Notes under the pieces: generated by a model | What the model was told of the DNA's origin: nothing | The model's database searches: none | The model's input: the letters and a program-made list of their open reading frames with translations, nothing else | Part shown: one piece after another, positions 43,560-52,533 of the stretch | Numbering within the stretch: the stretch's first letter is position 1 | How the letters are laid out: every line of letters starts with the position of its first letter | Position numbers and translations under genes: made by a program | Source of the DNA: Betaproteobacteria bacterium | GTDB lineage: Bacteria > Pseudomonadota > Gammaproteobacteria > Burkholderiales > Casimicrobiaceae | Direction: 5' to 3' | Length of the DNA stretch: 64,000 nt | NCBI GenBank assembly: GCA_016192065.1 | Contig: JACPUX010000082.1 | Location: forward strand, 1 to 64,000

Positions 43560-43750
43560 GGGTTGAGCGCCTCGGGAAGGCCGGCGCCGCGTTCGTGCCG
43601 TGGTCCGGCCAGTTCCATGAGCCGCGCCCCGGCCCTGGCGAAAGCCTGGCGCAGGCCGCGGCCGGCCCGTAAGAACATTTCGGCAACCGCTTGGTCGCGC
43701 AGGCGCTTGGCGTCCTGGATTCTGAATTCGAGTTCCGCATAGTCCAACAT
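43514..43750 (-). CDS. small hypothetical protein
   Basis: A 78-residue, Arg- and Ala-rich helical protein (MLDYAELEFRIQDAKRLRDQAV...). GTAGGAG precedes the ATG by 8 bases, which favours a real gene. It resembles the short basic proteins often encoded near transport and regulatory genes but has no identifiable domain. It overlaps the convergent aldehyde dehydrogenase by 46 bp and is divergent from the LysR gene. Confidence 0.5.
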   Translation of the reverse strand: MLDYAELEFRIQDAKRLRDQAVAEMFLRAGRGLRQAFARAGARLMELAGPRHERGAGLPEALNPYRSISRKSLSTVFP

Positions 43751-43886
43751 GGCGATCTCCTACTTTCGCACTGGCCATTCACGCCCGTGAATGGCGCTAT
43801 CACGATCAGAAATATAGGGACATTGCTGCATTGCAACAAACGATTTATAGTCATGCCACGCATGAGAAATTCTGAATCATAGAACC

Positions 43887-44834
43887 ATGGGCTATCGATT
43901 ACCTCCGCTGAACTCCTTGCGCGCTTTCGAAGCGGCGGCTCGCCACCTGAGTTTCAAGCAAGCGGCCGAGGAATTGCACGTCACCCCCAGTGCCGTCAGC
44001 CAACAGATCAAGACACTTGAAGATTACTTGGGGCTTGAACTCTTCCGACGCCTGCCACGCGCCTTGAAACTGACCCCCGAAGGCACGGCGATGCTGCCCA
44101 AATTGCAGGAGGGCTTCGAGAATCTCGCCGCGGCGGTGGCGAGCACGCGTGAGAACAGTGCCGGCGGCGTGCTGGCGGTGGCGACTCCGCCGGCTTTCGC
44201 GCAACGCTGGCTGATGCCGCGCTTGCAGGGTTTCGCCCTCGCCCACCCAAAGATCGAGATGCGTCTGTCCACCAGCCTGGGCACCATCGACCGAAATGAG
44301 GGCCTGGAAGGCGGGGCCGAAACCGATCCGCGTCTGGCGGCCACGGAAGTGGAAATCCGTTTCGGCGCGGGTCGCTACGGGCGGCTGCGGGCCGACCGCG
44401 TATTTGGCGTCACCTACACCGCGGTGTGTGCCCCGCGCGTCGCCCAGGGCGAATCTCCGCTGCGGCGCCCGGAGGACTTGCGTCACCAGGTGCTCATTCA
44501 CGACGACACCATACCCGACGCTGACGCCAGGCCAACCTGGGAGCAATGGTTGAAGATCGCCGGTATCCAGGACTGGGGCGCAACCAGCGGTCCTCATTTC
44601 ACCAATTCCGGCCTGGCCATGGAAGCCGCCATCGACGGCCTGGGTGTTGCCCTGGTCCCCAGGCCCTTGGCCGAAGCCGAGGTTGCCGCCGGACGCTTGG
44701 TGATTCCCTTCGAAATCGATCTCAACACCGGCCAGGCCTATTGGCTCGTTTGCGCGGAAGCGGTCGCCGACCGGCCAGCCGTGCGCAGCTTCCGCGAATG
44801 GCTGCTGACTGAGGCACAGCGCGGCGGATCCTGA
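43887..44834 (+). CDS. LysR-family regulator, GcvA-like
   Basis: A 315-residue LysR-type regulator. The N-terminal helix-turn-helix, PPLNSLRAFEAAARHLSFKQAAEELHVTPSAVSQQIKTLEDYLGLELFRR, is that of the GcvA subfamily, whose members often use the PPLNALRAFEAAARHLSF opening. The effector domain follows. GcvA controls glycine cleavage in E. coli, but no gcv gene lies nearby and many GcvA-like proteins control other targets. An AT-rich region of about 130 bp separates it from the divergent small gene and is the probable binding site. Confidence 0.92.
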   Translation: MGYRLPPLNSLRAFEAAARHLSFKQAAEELHVTPSAVSQQIKTLEDYLGLELFRRLPRALKLTPEGTAMLPKLQEGFENLAAAVASTRENSAGGVLAVATPPAFAQRWLMPRLQGFALAHPKIEMRLSTSLGTIDRNEGLEGGAETDPRLAATEVEIRFGAGRYGRLRADRVFGVTYTAVCAPRVAQGESPLRRPEDLRHQVLIHDDTIPDADARPTWEQWLKIAGIQDWGATSGPHFTNSGLAMEAAIDGLGVALVPRPLAEAEVAAGRLVIPFEIDLNTGQAYWLVCAEAVADRPAVRSFREWLLTEAQRGGS

Positions 44835-44916
44835 GCCGCCCCGTTGCGCGGACGGCACAAGTGGCTGACAATCGCCCGCTTATCAGTGCCCAAACGCTTA
44901 GCCAGAGCCCTCAGCC

Positions 44917-45711
44917 ATGCAGTTCCAGTCCCCCTCCTACACCATTCAGGCGGGTCCCCGAGCCGCCCGCATCGCCCAATGCTACGGCGTGGGCATCGCC
45001 AAGTCGGGCACCCATTCCGTCGCCGAGCTTTTTCGGCCGCCCCTGCGTTCGATGCACGAGCCCGAAGCGGCGCGCACCATTGAGTTCATTCTCGCCCGCG
45101 CCGGCGGGCGGATCGGCGACGAAGAGGCCAAGCGCTATGTTCTGGCCCGCGACCAGCGCCTTCACCTCGACCTCGAGGCTTCACACTTCAACGTCTATTT
45201 GCTGCGGGAGCTGGTGGCGCTCTTTCCCGCGGCGCGTTTCGTGTTGACCCTACGCGAACCGCGTAGCTGGCTCGATTCGATCATCAACCAACAGCTTGCG
45301 CACTACAGCGAGCAACACTGGGTCAAGCTGCGCGAGCTGCGCTTCCAGCCACTGCGCTTCCCGCACGGCAAGGGGGAAGAAGCGCTACGCCAGCGCGGGC
45401 TATACAGCCTCGATGGCTATCTGCGCTATTGGACCTGGCATCAACAGACCGTGCTTGACACCGTGCCCCCGGAACGCTTGCTGCTGGTGCCAACCGAGGA
45501 GATCGGCGCGCGCGCAAAAGCGATCGCCGCCTTCGGCGAAATCCCCGAGCGCTTTCTTGGCGCGGAGCGCGCGCCGTCCTACACGGCCCGAAAAAAGTTC
45601 GGTGTGCTCGAGGAACTTGACCCCCAGCACTTGCAGGATGCGCTCGACATACATTGCCAGGCCATGCTCACCAGGCTTTTTGCTGCCCAAGGGAAGAGTC
45701 CCGCCGGCTAA
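44917..45711 (+). CDS. sulfotransferase-like protein
   Basis: A 264-residue protein with the two PAPS-binding features of sulfotransferases. The first is an N-terminal 5'-phosphosulfate loop, CYGVGIAKSGTHSVAEL (about residues 22-38). The second is a 3'-phosphate motif, FVLTLREPRSWLDSIINQ (about 107-124). A sulfotransferase would move sulfate from PAPS to a hydroxyl or amine of an unknown acceptor. No PAPS synthesis genes are nearby. It has no signal peptide. The fold call rests on these motifs only. Confidence 0.7.
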   Translation: MQFQSPSYTIQAGPRAARIAQCYGVGIAKSGTHSVAELFRPPLRSMHEPEAARTIEFILARAGGRIGDEEAKRYVLARDQRLHLDLEASHFNVYLLRELVALFPAARFVLTLREPRSWLDSIINQQLAHYSEQHWVKLRELRFQPLRFPHGKGEEALRQRGLYSLDGYLRYWTWHQQTVLDTVPPERLLLVPTEEIGARAKAIAAFGEIPERFLGAERAPSYTARKKFGVLEELDPQHLQDALDIHCQAMLTRLFAAQGKSPAG

Positions 45712-45828
45712 GGAGACGCTGATCAAGTCAGGTTTCGTCATTGCGGCGCCCGCCGGAATCCAGCAACGTCACCGAACTGAACACCGGCCTTCGCTGGTAG
45801 GACGGTCTTGGCTGGCGCGTCCCTGTGC

Positions 45829-46422
45829 CTACCCGTGGCCCGACCCGGACGACAAATCAATTCGAAACACCAGTTCCTCGCCGTCGGCATAGCCCCGGGG
45901 CATGGGAATGCGTCCCAGCCCTTGGCCGCCATTGGCCACGATGACCTTCTGCGAAGCGAGATTCTCGGGTTGGGTGGTGATAATGACGTGCGGCAGGCCT
46001 TCCGCGCGGGCATCGCGCAGAATCATGCGCAAGGCCGCGGTGGCATAGCCACGCTGGCGTTTCCAGGGCACCACCGCATAGCCGATGTGGCCCAGGCAAT
46101 GCGGCGGCAAGTCCGCGGTACCGGCCTGCCAGCGCAGGCTGATGACGCCGCAGAACTCGCCGTCCCAGAGCCAGCGCCGATAGCCCGGCAGGCGCCGTGC
46201 CGTCGAGCCGTCGGGCAGGGTAATGGGCGCGCCTTTGGCCTCGCGGTCGACCTGAGCCGCGATAAAAGCCTCCGGATCGCTGGCGATACGCTCCAGTTCC
46301 TCTTGCGCCGCCTGGGCACCACGAATGTTGTCCGGTGACCAGCCGGCTGCGAGCGCCGCGCGGTAGCCGGGCAGACGGTCGAGATTAGGCCAGATCAATT
46401 CGAGTTCGGGGCGGGAAGACAT
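45829..46422 (-). CDS. GNAT family N-acetyltransferase
   Basis: A 197-residue GNAT acetyltransferase. Motif A is HIGYAVVPWKRQRGYATAALRMIL (the R/QxxGxG/A-type acetyl-CoA loop), followed by VIITTQPENLASQKVIVANGG, the typical Asn and neighbour positions of RimL-like members. The acceptor (protein, antibiotic or small amine) is unknown. The N-terminal ~70 residues are less conserved. It is divergent from the PHA-region gene. Confidence 0.85.
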   Translation of the reverse strand: MSSRPELELIWPNLDRLPGYRAALAAGWSPDNIRGAQAAQEELERIASDPEAFIAAQVDREAKGAPITLPDGSTARRLPGYRRWLWDGEFCGVISLRWQAGTADLPPHCLGHIGYAVVPWKRQRGYATAALRMILRDARAEGLPHVIITTQPENLASQKVIVANGGQGLGRIPMPRGYADGEELVFRIDLSSGSGHG

Positions 46423-46552
46423 GTGGCTTGCTCAAGGGCGCACATCGTGGCCGGGGATTTGGACCCTGCGAGCATAGCAAGGCCGCGGATGCGCGAGCAA
46501 GGGCAAGCCGCTATACTTCCGCCACTCCGACCACCGATCCGGCGTGCCGACC

Positions 46553-46834
46553 ATGGCCTCGATCCACATTCATCGCGCGCATTCCTTAAGTCTCAAGAAG
46601 GCCCACCTGGCGGCGGAGCAAGTCGCCGCCCAGCTCGAAAAGAAGTTCGGCCTGCAATCCGAATGGGAAGGCAGCCACCTTCATTTTCAGCGCCCTGGGG
46701 TACAAGGTGTGATGCAGGTCGGCAAGGATGAACTGCGGCTCGAGGTCAGCCTGGGTTTTTTGCTTTCGGCCTTGAAGCCCACCATTGAGGCCGAGATCAA
46801 TCGCTACCTTGACGAGCTGTTCAGCAAGACGTAA
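46553..46834 (+). CDS. polyhydroxyalkanoic acid system family protein
   Basis: A 93-residue protein recognisable as the PHA granule-region family (TIGR02610): SIHIHRAHSLSLKKAHLAAEQVAAQLEKKFGL, GVMQVGKDELRLEVSLGFLLSALKPTIEAEINRYLDELF. The function is unknown; genes of this family sit in PHA granule loci. An in-frame GTG nine bases upstream is an alternative start. It overlaps the last bases of the convergent FFLEELY-type gene by 14 bp, and the first phasin is 3 kb downstream. Confidence 0.85.
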   Translation: MASIHIHRAHSLSLKKAHLAAEQVAAQLEKKFGLQSEWEGSHLHFQRPGVQGVMQVGKDELRLEVSLGFLLSALKPTIEAEINRYLDELFSKT

Positions 46835-47534
46835 TCGCGAAAGGCGCTGGTTCACCCGCGAAGAGCCGGTTCATCAACTCGGTTTCGCGTCTCACGATCA
46901 GCGCCAAGAACGCGTCGGCGCCATGCATGGCGCGGAAAGACTCGAAGCCCGCTTCCAGGAAATGCTGCATCTCGCCCAATCCCGCCAGCTTTGCCGGCCC
47001 GCGCAAGAGCTTGAGCGTGGCATAGATGAAAGGCTTACGGACGATGCGGTCGAGATCGCCGCCGACCTTCTCGATCAACACAATCTGGCGCTCGCGCCCG
47101 GCGCGGTTGTCGCAGGCGCGGTAGGCGCGGGCGTACTGCTCCGCCTCGATCACCCCGGTCGCCGCGCATTGCGGCGGGAGCCGCGCCGCCAGCGCCCGGT
47201 CAAGTTCCTGCGACAAGACGTTCACCTCCATGGCCCGCGCCACGGTGTCGATCACGCTTTCCGGAAGCACGCGCAGCATCACCGGATAGATGCGTTCGAT
47301 GTCGGCATCGCGCTTGGAGAAATCCTGTACGCCGTAAAGGTCGGACAGAAAGAAGTCCACCGCCTGGGCGTAGCGCGGCTGTTCGCGCAAGTCGGCGTAA
47401 CTGGCCTGCAAGCGTCGGGTCTGCCAATGCGCCAGCGCGACTTCGAGCGTCGGCCTCGGCACCGGGCGCGCGGCGTAGAAATCGCGCATGCGCTCCAACT
47501 GGCAATGCAAGTCCACGGCGGCGGCATGTTTCAT
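46821..47534 (-). CDS. FFLEELY motif-type protein
   Basis: A 237-residue helical protein with the conserved motif AVDFFLSDLYGVQDFSKRDADIERIYPVMLRVLPESVI, matching the FFLEELY family (the motif here reads FFLSDLY). Members have no known reaction. No signal peptide or membrane segment is seen. It converges on the PHA-region gene and is divergent from the Tat/GMC pair, sharing with it the intergenic ATTAG-N10-CTAAT element 24 bp upstream of its start. Confidence 0.75.
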   Translation of the reverse strand: MKHAAAVDLHCQLERMRDFYAARPVPRPTLEVALAHWQTRRLQASYADLREQPRYAQAVDFFLSDLYGVQDFSKRDADIERIYPVMLRVLPESVIDTVARAMEVNVLSQELDRALAARLPPQCAATGVIEAEQYARAYRACDNRAGRERQIVLIEKVGGDLDRIVRKPFIYATLKLLRGPAKLAGLGEMQHFLEAGFESFRAMHGADAFLALIVRRETELMNRLFAGEPAPFAITSC

Positions 47535-47557
47535 GGGCCGACATTCTATTCCTCGGA

Positions 47558-47577
47558 ATTAGGGTGATTAGTCTAAT
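47558..47577. promoter_or_regulatory. shared ATTAG-N10-CTAAT element, variant
   Basis: The dyad ATTAG-N10-CTAAT is the same as upstream of the first phasin gene, and 15 of 19 bases match (TTAGGGTGATTAGTCTAAT against TTAGTGTGTTTGCTCTAAT). It also contains a perfect GATTAG-T-CTAATC palindrome. It lies between two divergent genes, 24 bp from one start and 4-22 bp from the other. Confidence 0.6.
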
Positions 47578-47598
47578 CCCATGCTTTACAGTGCGCGC

Positions 47599-48108
47599 AT
47601 GATCACTCGCCGGCGATTTCTCCAGGTAGGTGTGCTGGGCGGGCTGGCCTTGAGCGCCACGCGCGTGCTGCCCGCCAAGCCGAGTCCGGGTGCGTCGATG
47701 GCTCCGGCCGAGGCGCGCTCGACCATCCTCGGCGCGATCGTGCCGGTAATGCTCGCGGCCGCACTACCGGTTGAAGCAGCTGCCCGACAGGAGGCTCTTG
47801 TGGCCACCATCACGGGTGTGGATCGGGCGATCGCGGGACTCGATCCGATAGCCCAGAAGGAGCTCGCCGAGTTGTTCACGCTGCTCGATTTCGCCCCCAC
47901 GCGCTTGCTCCTGACCGGGCTGGCAAGCCCCTGGAATGAAGCGTCGCCGGAGGCGGTCGCGCGCTTTCTCGCCCGCTGGCGACACAGTTTTTGGGCCCTG
48001 CCGCAAGCCGGCTACCAGGCCTTGCACCAACTCATCAACGCCGCTTGGTACGGCCAGCCCCTCGCTTGGGCGGGCATCGGCTACAGCGGCCCGCCGCGCC
48101 TGGAATGA
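47599..48108 (+). CDS. twin-arginine-signal protein paired with the GMC oxidoreductase
   Basis: A 169-residue protein starting with a Tat signal, MITRRRFLQVGVLGGLALSATRVLP, so it is exported folded. An in-frame ATG 18 bases upstream is an alternative start. The rest resembles the small subunit of gluconate 2-dehydrogenase-like complexes (a helical region with WFALPQAGYQALHQLINAAWYG). Overlap of its stop with the GMC start (ATGA) fits a two-subunit exported dehydrogenase in which this protein carries the Tat signal for both. That export model is inferred. Confidence 0.7.
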   Translation: MITRRRFLQVGVLGGLALSATRVLPAKPSPGASMAPAEARSTILGAIVPVMLAAALPVEAAARQEALVATITGVDRAIAGLDPIAQKELAELFTLLDFAPTRLLLTGLASPWNEASPEAVARFLARWRHSFWALPQAGYQALHQLINAAWYGQPLAWAGIGYSGPPRLE

Positions 48109-49733
48109 CCATGGCTGAGAACCCTTTTCCCGACCCCATCGCGGCCGGGCTGGCCGCCGGATGGAAGGTCTACGACGCCAGCGTCTTGCCGCAGGATTTG
48201 GAACTCGAAGCCGATGTGGTGATCATCGGCACTGGCGCTGGCGGTGGCACGGCCGCGGAGATCTTCGCCCTGGCCGGCTGGCGGGTGGTGATGGTTGAGG
48301 AGGGGCCGCTCAAGAGTTCGCGCGATTTCGAGATGAGCGAAGCCAAGGCCTACCCTGAGCTGTACCAGGAATCCGCGGCACGCAAGAGCGCCGACAAGGC
48401 GATCAACATTTTCCAGGGCCGCTGCGTCGGCGGCAGTACCACGGTCAATTGGACCAGCAGCTTTCGCACGCCGCCTGCCACGCTTGATCATTGGGCGCAA
48501 CATTTTGGTCTTCAGGGCTATGGCCCGGCCGACATGGCGCCCTGGTTCGAGCGCATGGAACGCCGTCTCAATGTTTCGCCCTGGCCGGTAGCGCCCAATG
48601 AGAACAACGATCTCTTGCGGCGCGGCGCCGAACGGCTCGGTATTCCGACCGCGATGATCCGGCGCAATGTGCGCGGTTGCCTCAATCTGGGCTACTGCGG
48701 CATGGGCTGTCCGACCAACGCTAAGCAGTCGATGCTGCTCACCACCGTGCCCGTCGCGCTCGCCGCCGGTGCGATTCTGGTCACCCGGACACGCGCCGAG
48801 CGCTTGGTCTTCGAGCGCGAGCGCGCCCGGATCCTGGAGTGCCGCGGCCTCGACGCCGCCGGGATCCACCCGGGCCCGCGACGTGTTTCAGTGCGCGCCA
48901 AACACTTCGTCCTGGCGGCCGGAGCCATCGGCTCGCCGGCGCTGCTCCTGCGCAGCGAAGCGCCCGATCCGCATGGGGTGTTGGGCCGCCGCACTTTTCT
49001 GCATCCCACCGTAGTATCGGCCGCGTTGATGGCGCAAGCGGTCGAAGGCTATAGCGGCGCACCGCAAACGGTCTACAGTGACCACTTCCTCGACCAGCTG
49101 CCCATGGACGGGCCGATCGGCTTCAAGCTCGAGGCGCCGCCCGTACACCCCGTACTCGCCGCCATCACCCTGCCCGGCGACGGCCAGGACCATGCCCGCT
49201 GGATGCGCGAGCTGCCCCGCATGCAGGTGCTGATCGCGCTCCTGCGCGACGGCTTCCATCCGGGCAGTCCGGGCGGCCGCGTGCGGCTTCGTGGTGACGG
49301 CACTCCAGTTTTGGACTATCCCTTCACCCATTATCTACGCGAGGGGTTTCGTCGTGCCCTGGCAGTCATGGCGGAAATTCAGTTCGCCGCCGGCGCGCGG
49401 GTGGTCATGCCCATGCATCAGGATGGCGGCGCCTTTCGCAGTTTCGAGCCGGCGCGCCGCGCGATCGCCAAACTCTCCACCGATCCTTTGCGCGTCCGCG
49501 TGGTCAGCGCCCATGTCATGGGCGGCTGCGCCCTGGGCGATTCACCAAGGCGCGCGGTGGTGAATCCGCAAGGGCAACATCATCAGATCGAGAACGTCTT
49601 CGTCATCGACGGCTCGCTCTTCCCCACCAGCATCGGCGCCAACCCGCAGTTGTCGATCTACGGTCTCGCCGCACGGCTCGTCGAAGGGCTGGTGCGCCGC
49701 GAACACACCTCGGTCCCTTCAGCGCGCTCTTGA
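48105..49733 (+). CDS. GMC family oxidoreductase
   Basis: A 542-residue FAD enzyme. The N-terminal dinucleotide motif is VVIIGTGAGGGTAAEIFALAGW, and FQGRCVGGSTTVNW is the second FAD-binding GMC block. A cysteine cluster, RGCLNLGYCGMGCPTNAKQSM, is typical of the branch containing cholesterol and long-chain alcohol oxidases. The C-terminal catalytic region is SAHVMGGCALGDSP...GSLFPTSIGANPQLSIYGLA. It probably oxidises a primary or secondary alcohol; sterols and long-chain alcohols are both possible. It has no own signal peptide. The start overlaps the preceding stop. Confidence 0.85.
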   Translation: MTMAENPFPDPIAAGLAAGWKVYDASVLPQDLELEADVVIIGTGAGGGTAAEIFALAGWRVVMVEEGPLKSSRDFEMSEAKAYPELYQESAARKSADKAINIFQGRCVGGSTTVNWTSSFRTPPATLDHWAQHFGLQGYGPADMAPWFERMERRLNVSPWPVAPNENNDLLRRGAERLGIPTAMIRRNVRGCLNLGYCGMGCPTNAKQSMLLTTVPVALAAGAILVTRTRAERLVFERERARILECRGLDAAGIHPGPRRVSVRAKHFVLAAGAIGSPALLLRSEAPDPHGVLGRRTFLHPTVVSAALMAQAVEGYSGAPQTVYSDHFLDQLPMDGPIGFKLEAPPVHPVLAAITLPGDGQDHARWMRELPRMQVLIALLRDGFHPGSPGGRVRLRGDGTPVLDYPFTHYLREGFRRALAVMAEIQFAAGARVVMPMHQDGGAFRSFEPARRAIAKLSTDPLRVRVVSAHVMGGCALGDSPRRAVVNPQGQHHQIENVFVIDGSLFPTSIGANPQLSIYGLAARLVEGLVRREHTSVPSARS

Positions 49734-49794
49734 GCCGCGGAAGGCGGCGCGCAGCCGCTGGAACCCACTTGCGGCAGACCTCCGCCGCGCCGCG

Positions 49795-49814
49795 ATTAGT
49801 GTGTTTGCTCTAAT
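49795..49814 (+). promoter_or_regulatory. ATTAG-N10-CTAAT element upstream of the first phasin
   Basis: ATTAG-N10-CTAAT with the core TTAGTGTGTTTGCTCTAAT, 72 bp upstream of the phasin ATG. The identical 19 bases occur at 57032-57050 upstream of the second phasin, on the opposite strand. A related copy lies at 47558. The position relative to the start and the identity across paralogous genes suggest an operator or activator site. Confidence 0.7.
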
Positions 49815-49885
49815 GCCCTTCGGTACATTGCGAGTGTGGCAGGCGCAAAGCGCCATCATCGATTCATTCACGAGAGGAGCAAATC

Positions 49886-50278
49886 ATGATCAGCAAAGTC
49901 AAGAGCAAAGTCGCGCAGAACCCGGTGGCCGAGAACGTATTGAAGTCCGGTCACCAAATCTGGCTCGCCGGCCTGGGCGCGTTCGCCGCGGCGCAAGCCG
50001 AAGGCAGCAAGGTATTCAAGGATCTGGTCAAGGAAGGCGCCAGCGTCGAAGCGAAGGGTCTCAAGCTCGCCAATGACGGCATTGAGAAAACCATCGCCAA
50101 GGGCAGCGAAGTATTCGCCAAAGTGCGGGGCGCTTACGAGTCGCGCTTGGCCCAGCCGGTGGAGCGTCGGCTCGGTGGCGGATTGGCGAAATTCGGCCTG
50201 CCCGCGCGCCAGGACATCGTGACGCTGACCCGGCGCGTCGAGGAGCTTTCGCAACAAGTGCGCGCGCTGCGTGCATGA
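49886..50278 (+). CDS. phasin (PHA granule-associated protein)
   Basis: A 130-residue phasin of the PhaI/PhaF family, recognised by GHQIWLAGLGAFAAAQAEGSKVFKDLVKEG and the following amphipathic helices. It coats polyhydroxyalkanoate granules in the cytosol. The C-terminus is a coiled coil (VTLTRRVEELSQQVRAL) typical of oligomerising phasins, with no Lys/Ala-rich DNA-binding tail. GAGAGGAG precedes the ATG by 7 bases. Together with the second phasin at 56.4 kb it shows the organism makes granules, although no phaC or phaA is in the window. Confidence 0.88.
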   Translation: MISKVKSKVAQNPVAENVLKSGHQIWLAGLGAFAAAQAEGSKVFKDLVKEGASVEAKGLKLANDGIEKTIAKGSEVFAKVRGAYESRLAQPVERRLGGGLAKFGLPARQDIVTLTRRVEELSQQVRALRA

Positions 50279-50377
50279 AGCAGTACTGATACAGTTTAGG
50301 CTCCCCGCCCCGGCCTTGAGGTAGTAGAATCTTCGCCAGGCGCGGGGGGGTCCAAACTGCTCGAGCCACAGACATCG

Positions 50378-51667
50378 GTGGGGGATGGCATGGCAATGAG
50401 AGACCAGGCACGTCGGGGCGAACCCGGCGGCAAACATCGCAAGCTCGGGCTGGCGCTGGCCGGTGGTGGACCCTTGGGTGGCATCTACGAAGTCGGTGCC
50501 CTGGTCGCCCTGGCGGAAGCACTCGAAGGCCTGGACTTCAATGAACTTGACGTGTACGTGGGCGTGAGTTCCGGCGGCTTTGTTGCCGCGGGGCTGGCCA
50601 ATGGCATCACGCCGGCCGAGATGTACCACATGTTCATCGCCGATCCGCCGCGCCGCGGTGCCACTGGCGCCGAGCTCAACCCCGAGATCTTCCTGCGTCC
50701 AGCCTTCGGCGAATACTGGCGCCGCGCGGCCGGTTTGCCGCGACTCCTGGGCGGCGTTTTTTGGCGCTACCTGAAGAATCCTTTCTCGCGTGGCCTCTGG
50801 GAATCCTTCGCGGCGCTGGGTCGAGCCATACCGACCGGGGTGTTCGACAATGCCGCGATTGATCGCTACCTCACGCGTTTGTTTTCCACCGACGGGCGCA
50901 GCAATGATTTTCGGCGCCTCAAGCATCAGCTTTTTCTGATCGCCACCGACCTCGACACCGGCGCTTCGGTGAAATTCGGTGCCCCGGGTCACGACGCCTT
51001 GCCGATCTCGCGCGCCATCGAGGCCAGCGCCGCGCTGCCCGGCCTCTTTCCGCCGGTGGAAATCGACGGCCGGCATTATGTCGATGGGGCTCTGAAGAAG
51101 ACCCTGCACGCCTCGGTCGCCCTGGACGAGGGCGTGGAACTGCTGCTGTGCGTAAACCCTTTAGTGCCTTTCGATGCCTCCAACGCCGCCACCCGCAACG
51201 CCATGAGCGTCAAGCAACTGGCTGAGGGTGGGCTACCGCTGGTGCTTGCCCAGACCTTTCGTGCCATCATCCATTCGCGCATGGAAGTGGGCATGGCCAA
51301 GTACGTGACTCAGTACGCCCATGCCGACGTGGTGCTGTTCGAACCGCATCGCGACGACGCGCGCATGTTCTTTACCAACATCTTTAGCTACTCGCATCGA
51401 CGACAGCTCTGTGACAATGCCTACCGGCGCACCCGCGCCGACTTGCTGCGTCGCGCGGAAACCCTGGCGCCGGTCTTCGCCAAGCATGGCGTACGCCTGC
51501 GCGCCGACCTTCTGGCCGAGAGTTCGCGCCATGTCGAACACGCCGTGGCGCCGGCGCAGCTTCCCGCCATGCGCGAGCCGACGGTGAAAAACAGCGTCCA
51601 GGATCTCGGTGCCACCCTGGACCGTCTGCAATCCTATTTGCGTCAGCAGCACCCGAACGCGGCCTGA
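50378..51667 (+). CDS. patatin-like phospholipase
   Basis: A 429-residue patatin-fold acyl hydrolase. The Ser-Asp dyad is Ser64 in GVSSGGFVAAGL (GxSxG) and the Asp of HYVDGALKK (about residue 233). The oxyanion-hole block ALAGGGPLGGIYEVGAL is intact. It hydrolyses acyl esters of lipids; PHA depolymerases and lipid-body lipases use this fold, so storage-lipid turnover is possible. GTG at 50378 gives the full frame; ATGs at 50390 and 50396 are alternatives. It lies 99 bp after the phasin. Confidence 0.87.
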   Translation: MGDGMAMRDQARRGEPGGKHRKLGLALAGGGPLGGIYEVGALVALAEALEGLDFNELDVYVGVSSGGFVAAGLANGITPAEMYHMFIADPPRRGATGAELNPEIFLRPAFGEYWRRAAGLPRLLGGVFWRYLKNPFSRGLWESFAALGRAIPTGVFDNAAIDRYLTRLFSTDGRSNDFRRLKHQLFLIATDLDTGASVKFGAPGHDALPISRAIEASAALPGLFPPVEIDGRHYVDGALKKTLHASVALDEGVELLLCVNPLVPFDASNAATRNAMSVKQLAEGGLPLVLAQTFRAIIHSRMEVGMAKYVTQYAHADVVLFEPHRDDARMFFTNIFSYSHRRQLCDNAYRRTRADLLRRAETLAPVFAKHGVRLRADLLAESSRHVEHAVAPAQLPAMREPTVKNSVQDLGATLDRLQSYLRQQHPNAA

Positions 51668-51820
51668 ACCGCCAAGCCAGGAACGGGCCCCGCGCGGGCG
51701 GCCACGGGGGCCCAGAGCCACGCTCCCCGCGGCCGAGCAGCCCCACCGGAGTACCGCGGCGCTGGGGTTTCCCTTGCGAGCACGCGCCGGCGCGGCTAGA
51801 CTGCCTGCGGGAGGAGACCC

Positions 51821-52513
51821 ATGGCAGAACCCAAGCCGAAGCGGCGCACCCGCGAGCGCATTCTCGAAGCCGCGCTGCGCCTGTTCAATGAAGAAGGCGT
51901 GCCCAATGTCACGACCGCGGACATTGCCGACGAATTGGAGATCAGCCCCGGCAATCTCTACTATCATTTCCGCAACAAGGACGAGATCATCCATGCCTTG
52001 TTTGAGACTTTCGAGAAGCGTATGGACGAACAGCTCGTGGTTCCGGAAGAGCGCGCCCCCGATGTCGAGGATCTCTGGTTCATGCTTCACCTGGTGTTTG
52101 AAACCATGGCGCAATATCGCTTCCTGTACCGCGATCTGGAGCAGATCGTGAGCCACGACCACAAGCTCGCCGCCCACTTCGGACGCATCGTCGAGCATGG
52201 CACCCAGGTGGTCAAAGCCCTGTGCCAAGCGATGGTCAAGAGCGGCAGCATGCACGCCTCGCCGCGCGAAATCGAAGCCGTCGGACAGAACGTGGCCCTG
52301 GTTACCACTTACTGGATCAGCTTCCAGCGCGTACGCCAGAGCGCCCGCGCGGCGCGGCGTGGCACCACTGCGGCCGGCGGCGGGGAGCTCGACCACGGTG
52401 CCTATCAGGTGCTGGCGCTCATCGCCCCCTATCTGCTCGGTCCGGCGCGCGCGCTCCTGGATCGCCTCGGACAACAATACCTGGCGCCAGCCGGCGCCGC
52501 GACGCAACGCTGA
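51821..52513 (+). CDS. TetR-family transcriptional regulator
   Basis: A 230-residue TetR regulator. The helix-turn-helix region is RERILEAALRLFNEEGVPNVTTADIADELEISPGNLYYHFRNKDEIIHALF (about residues 11-60). The ligand-binding domain is unassigned. Its place between the patatin gene and the TPR gene, and among phasin and acyltransferase genes, makes it a candidate for control of this storage-lipid group, perhaps acting at the ATTAG-N10-CTAAT sites. That link is only positional. The gene is preceded by 150 bp without a clear promoter. Confidence 0.88.
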   Translation: MAEPKPKRRTRERILEAALRLFNEEGVPNVTTADIADELEISPGNLYYHFRNKDEIIHALFETFEKRMDEQLVVPEERAPDVEDLWFMLHLVFETMAQYRFLYRDLEQIVSHDHKLAAHFGRIVEHGTQVVKALCQAMVKSGSMHASPREIEAVGQNVALVTTYWISFQRVRQSARAARRGTTAAGGGELDHGAYQVLALIAPYLLGPARALLDRLGQQYLAPAGAATQR

Positions 52514-52533
52514 CCCCAAGCCCCGGAGGACCC

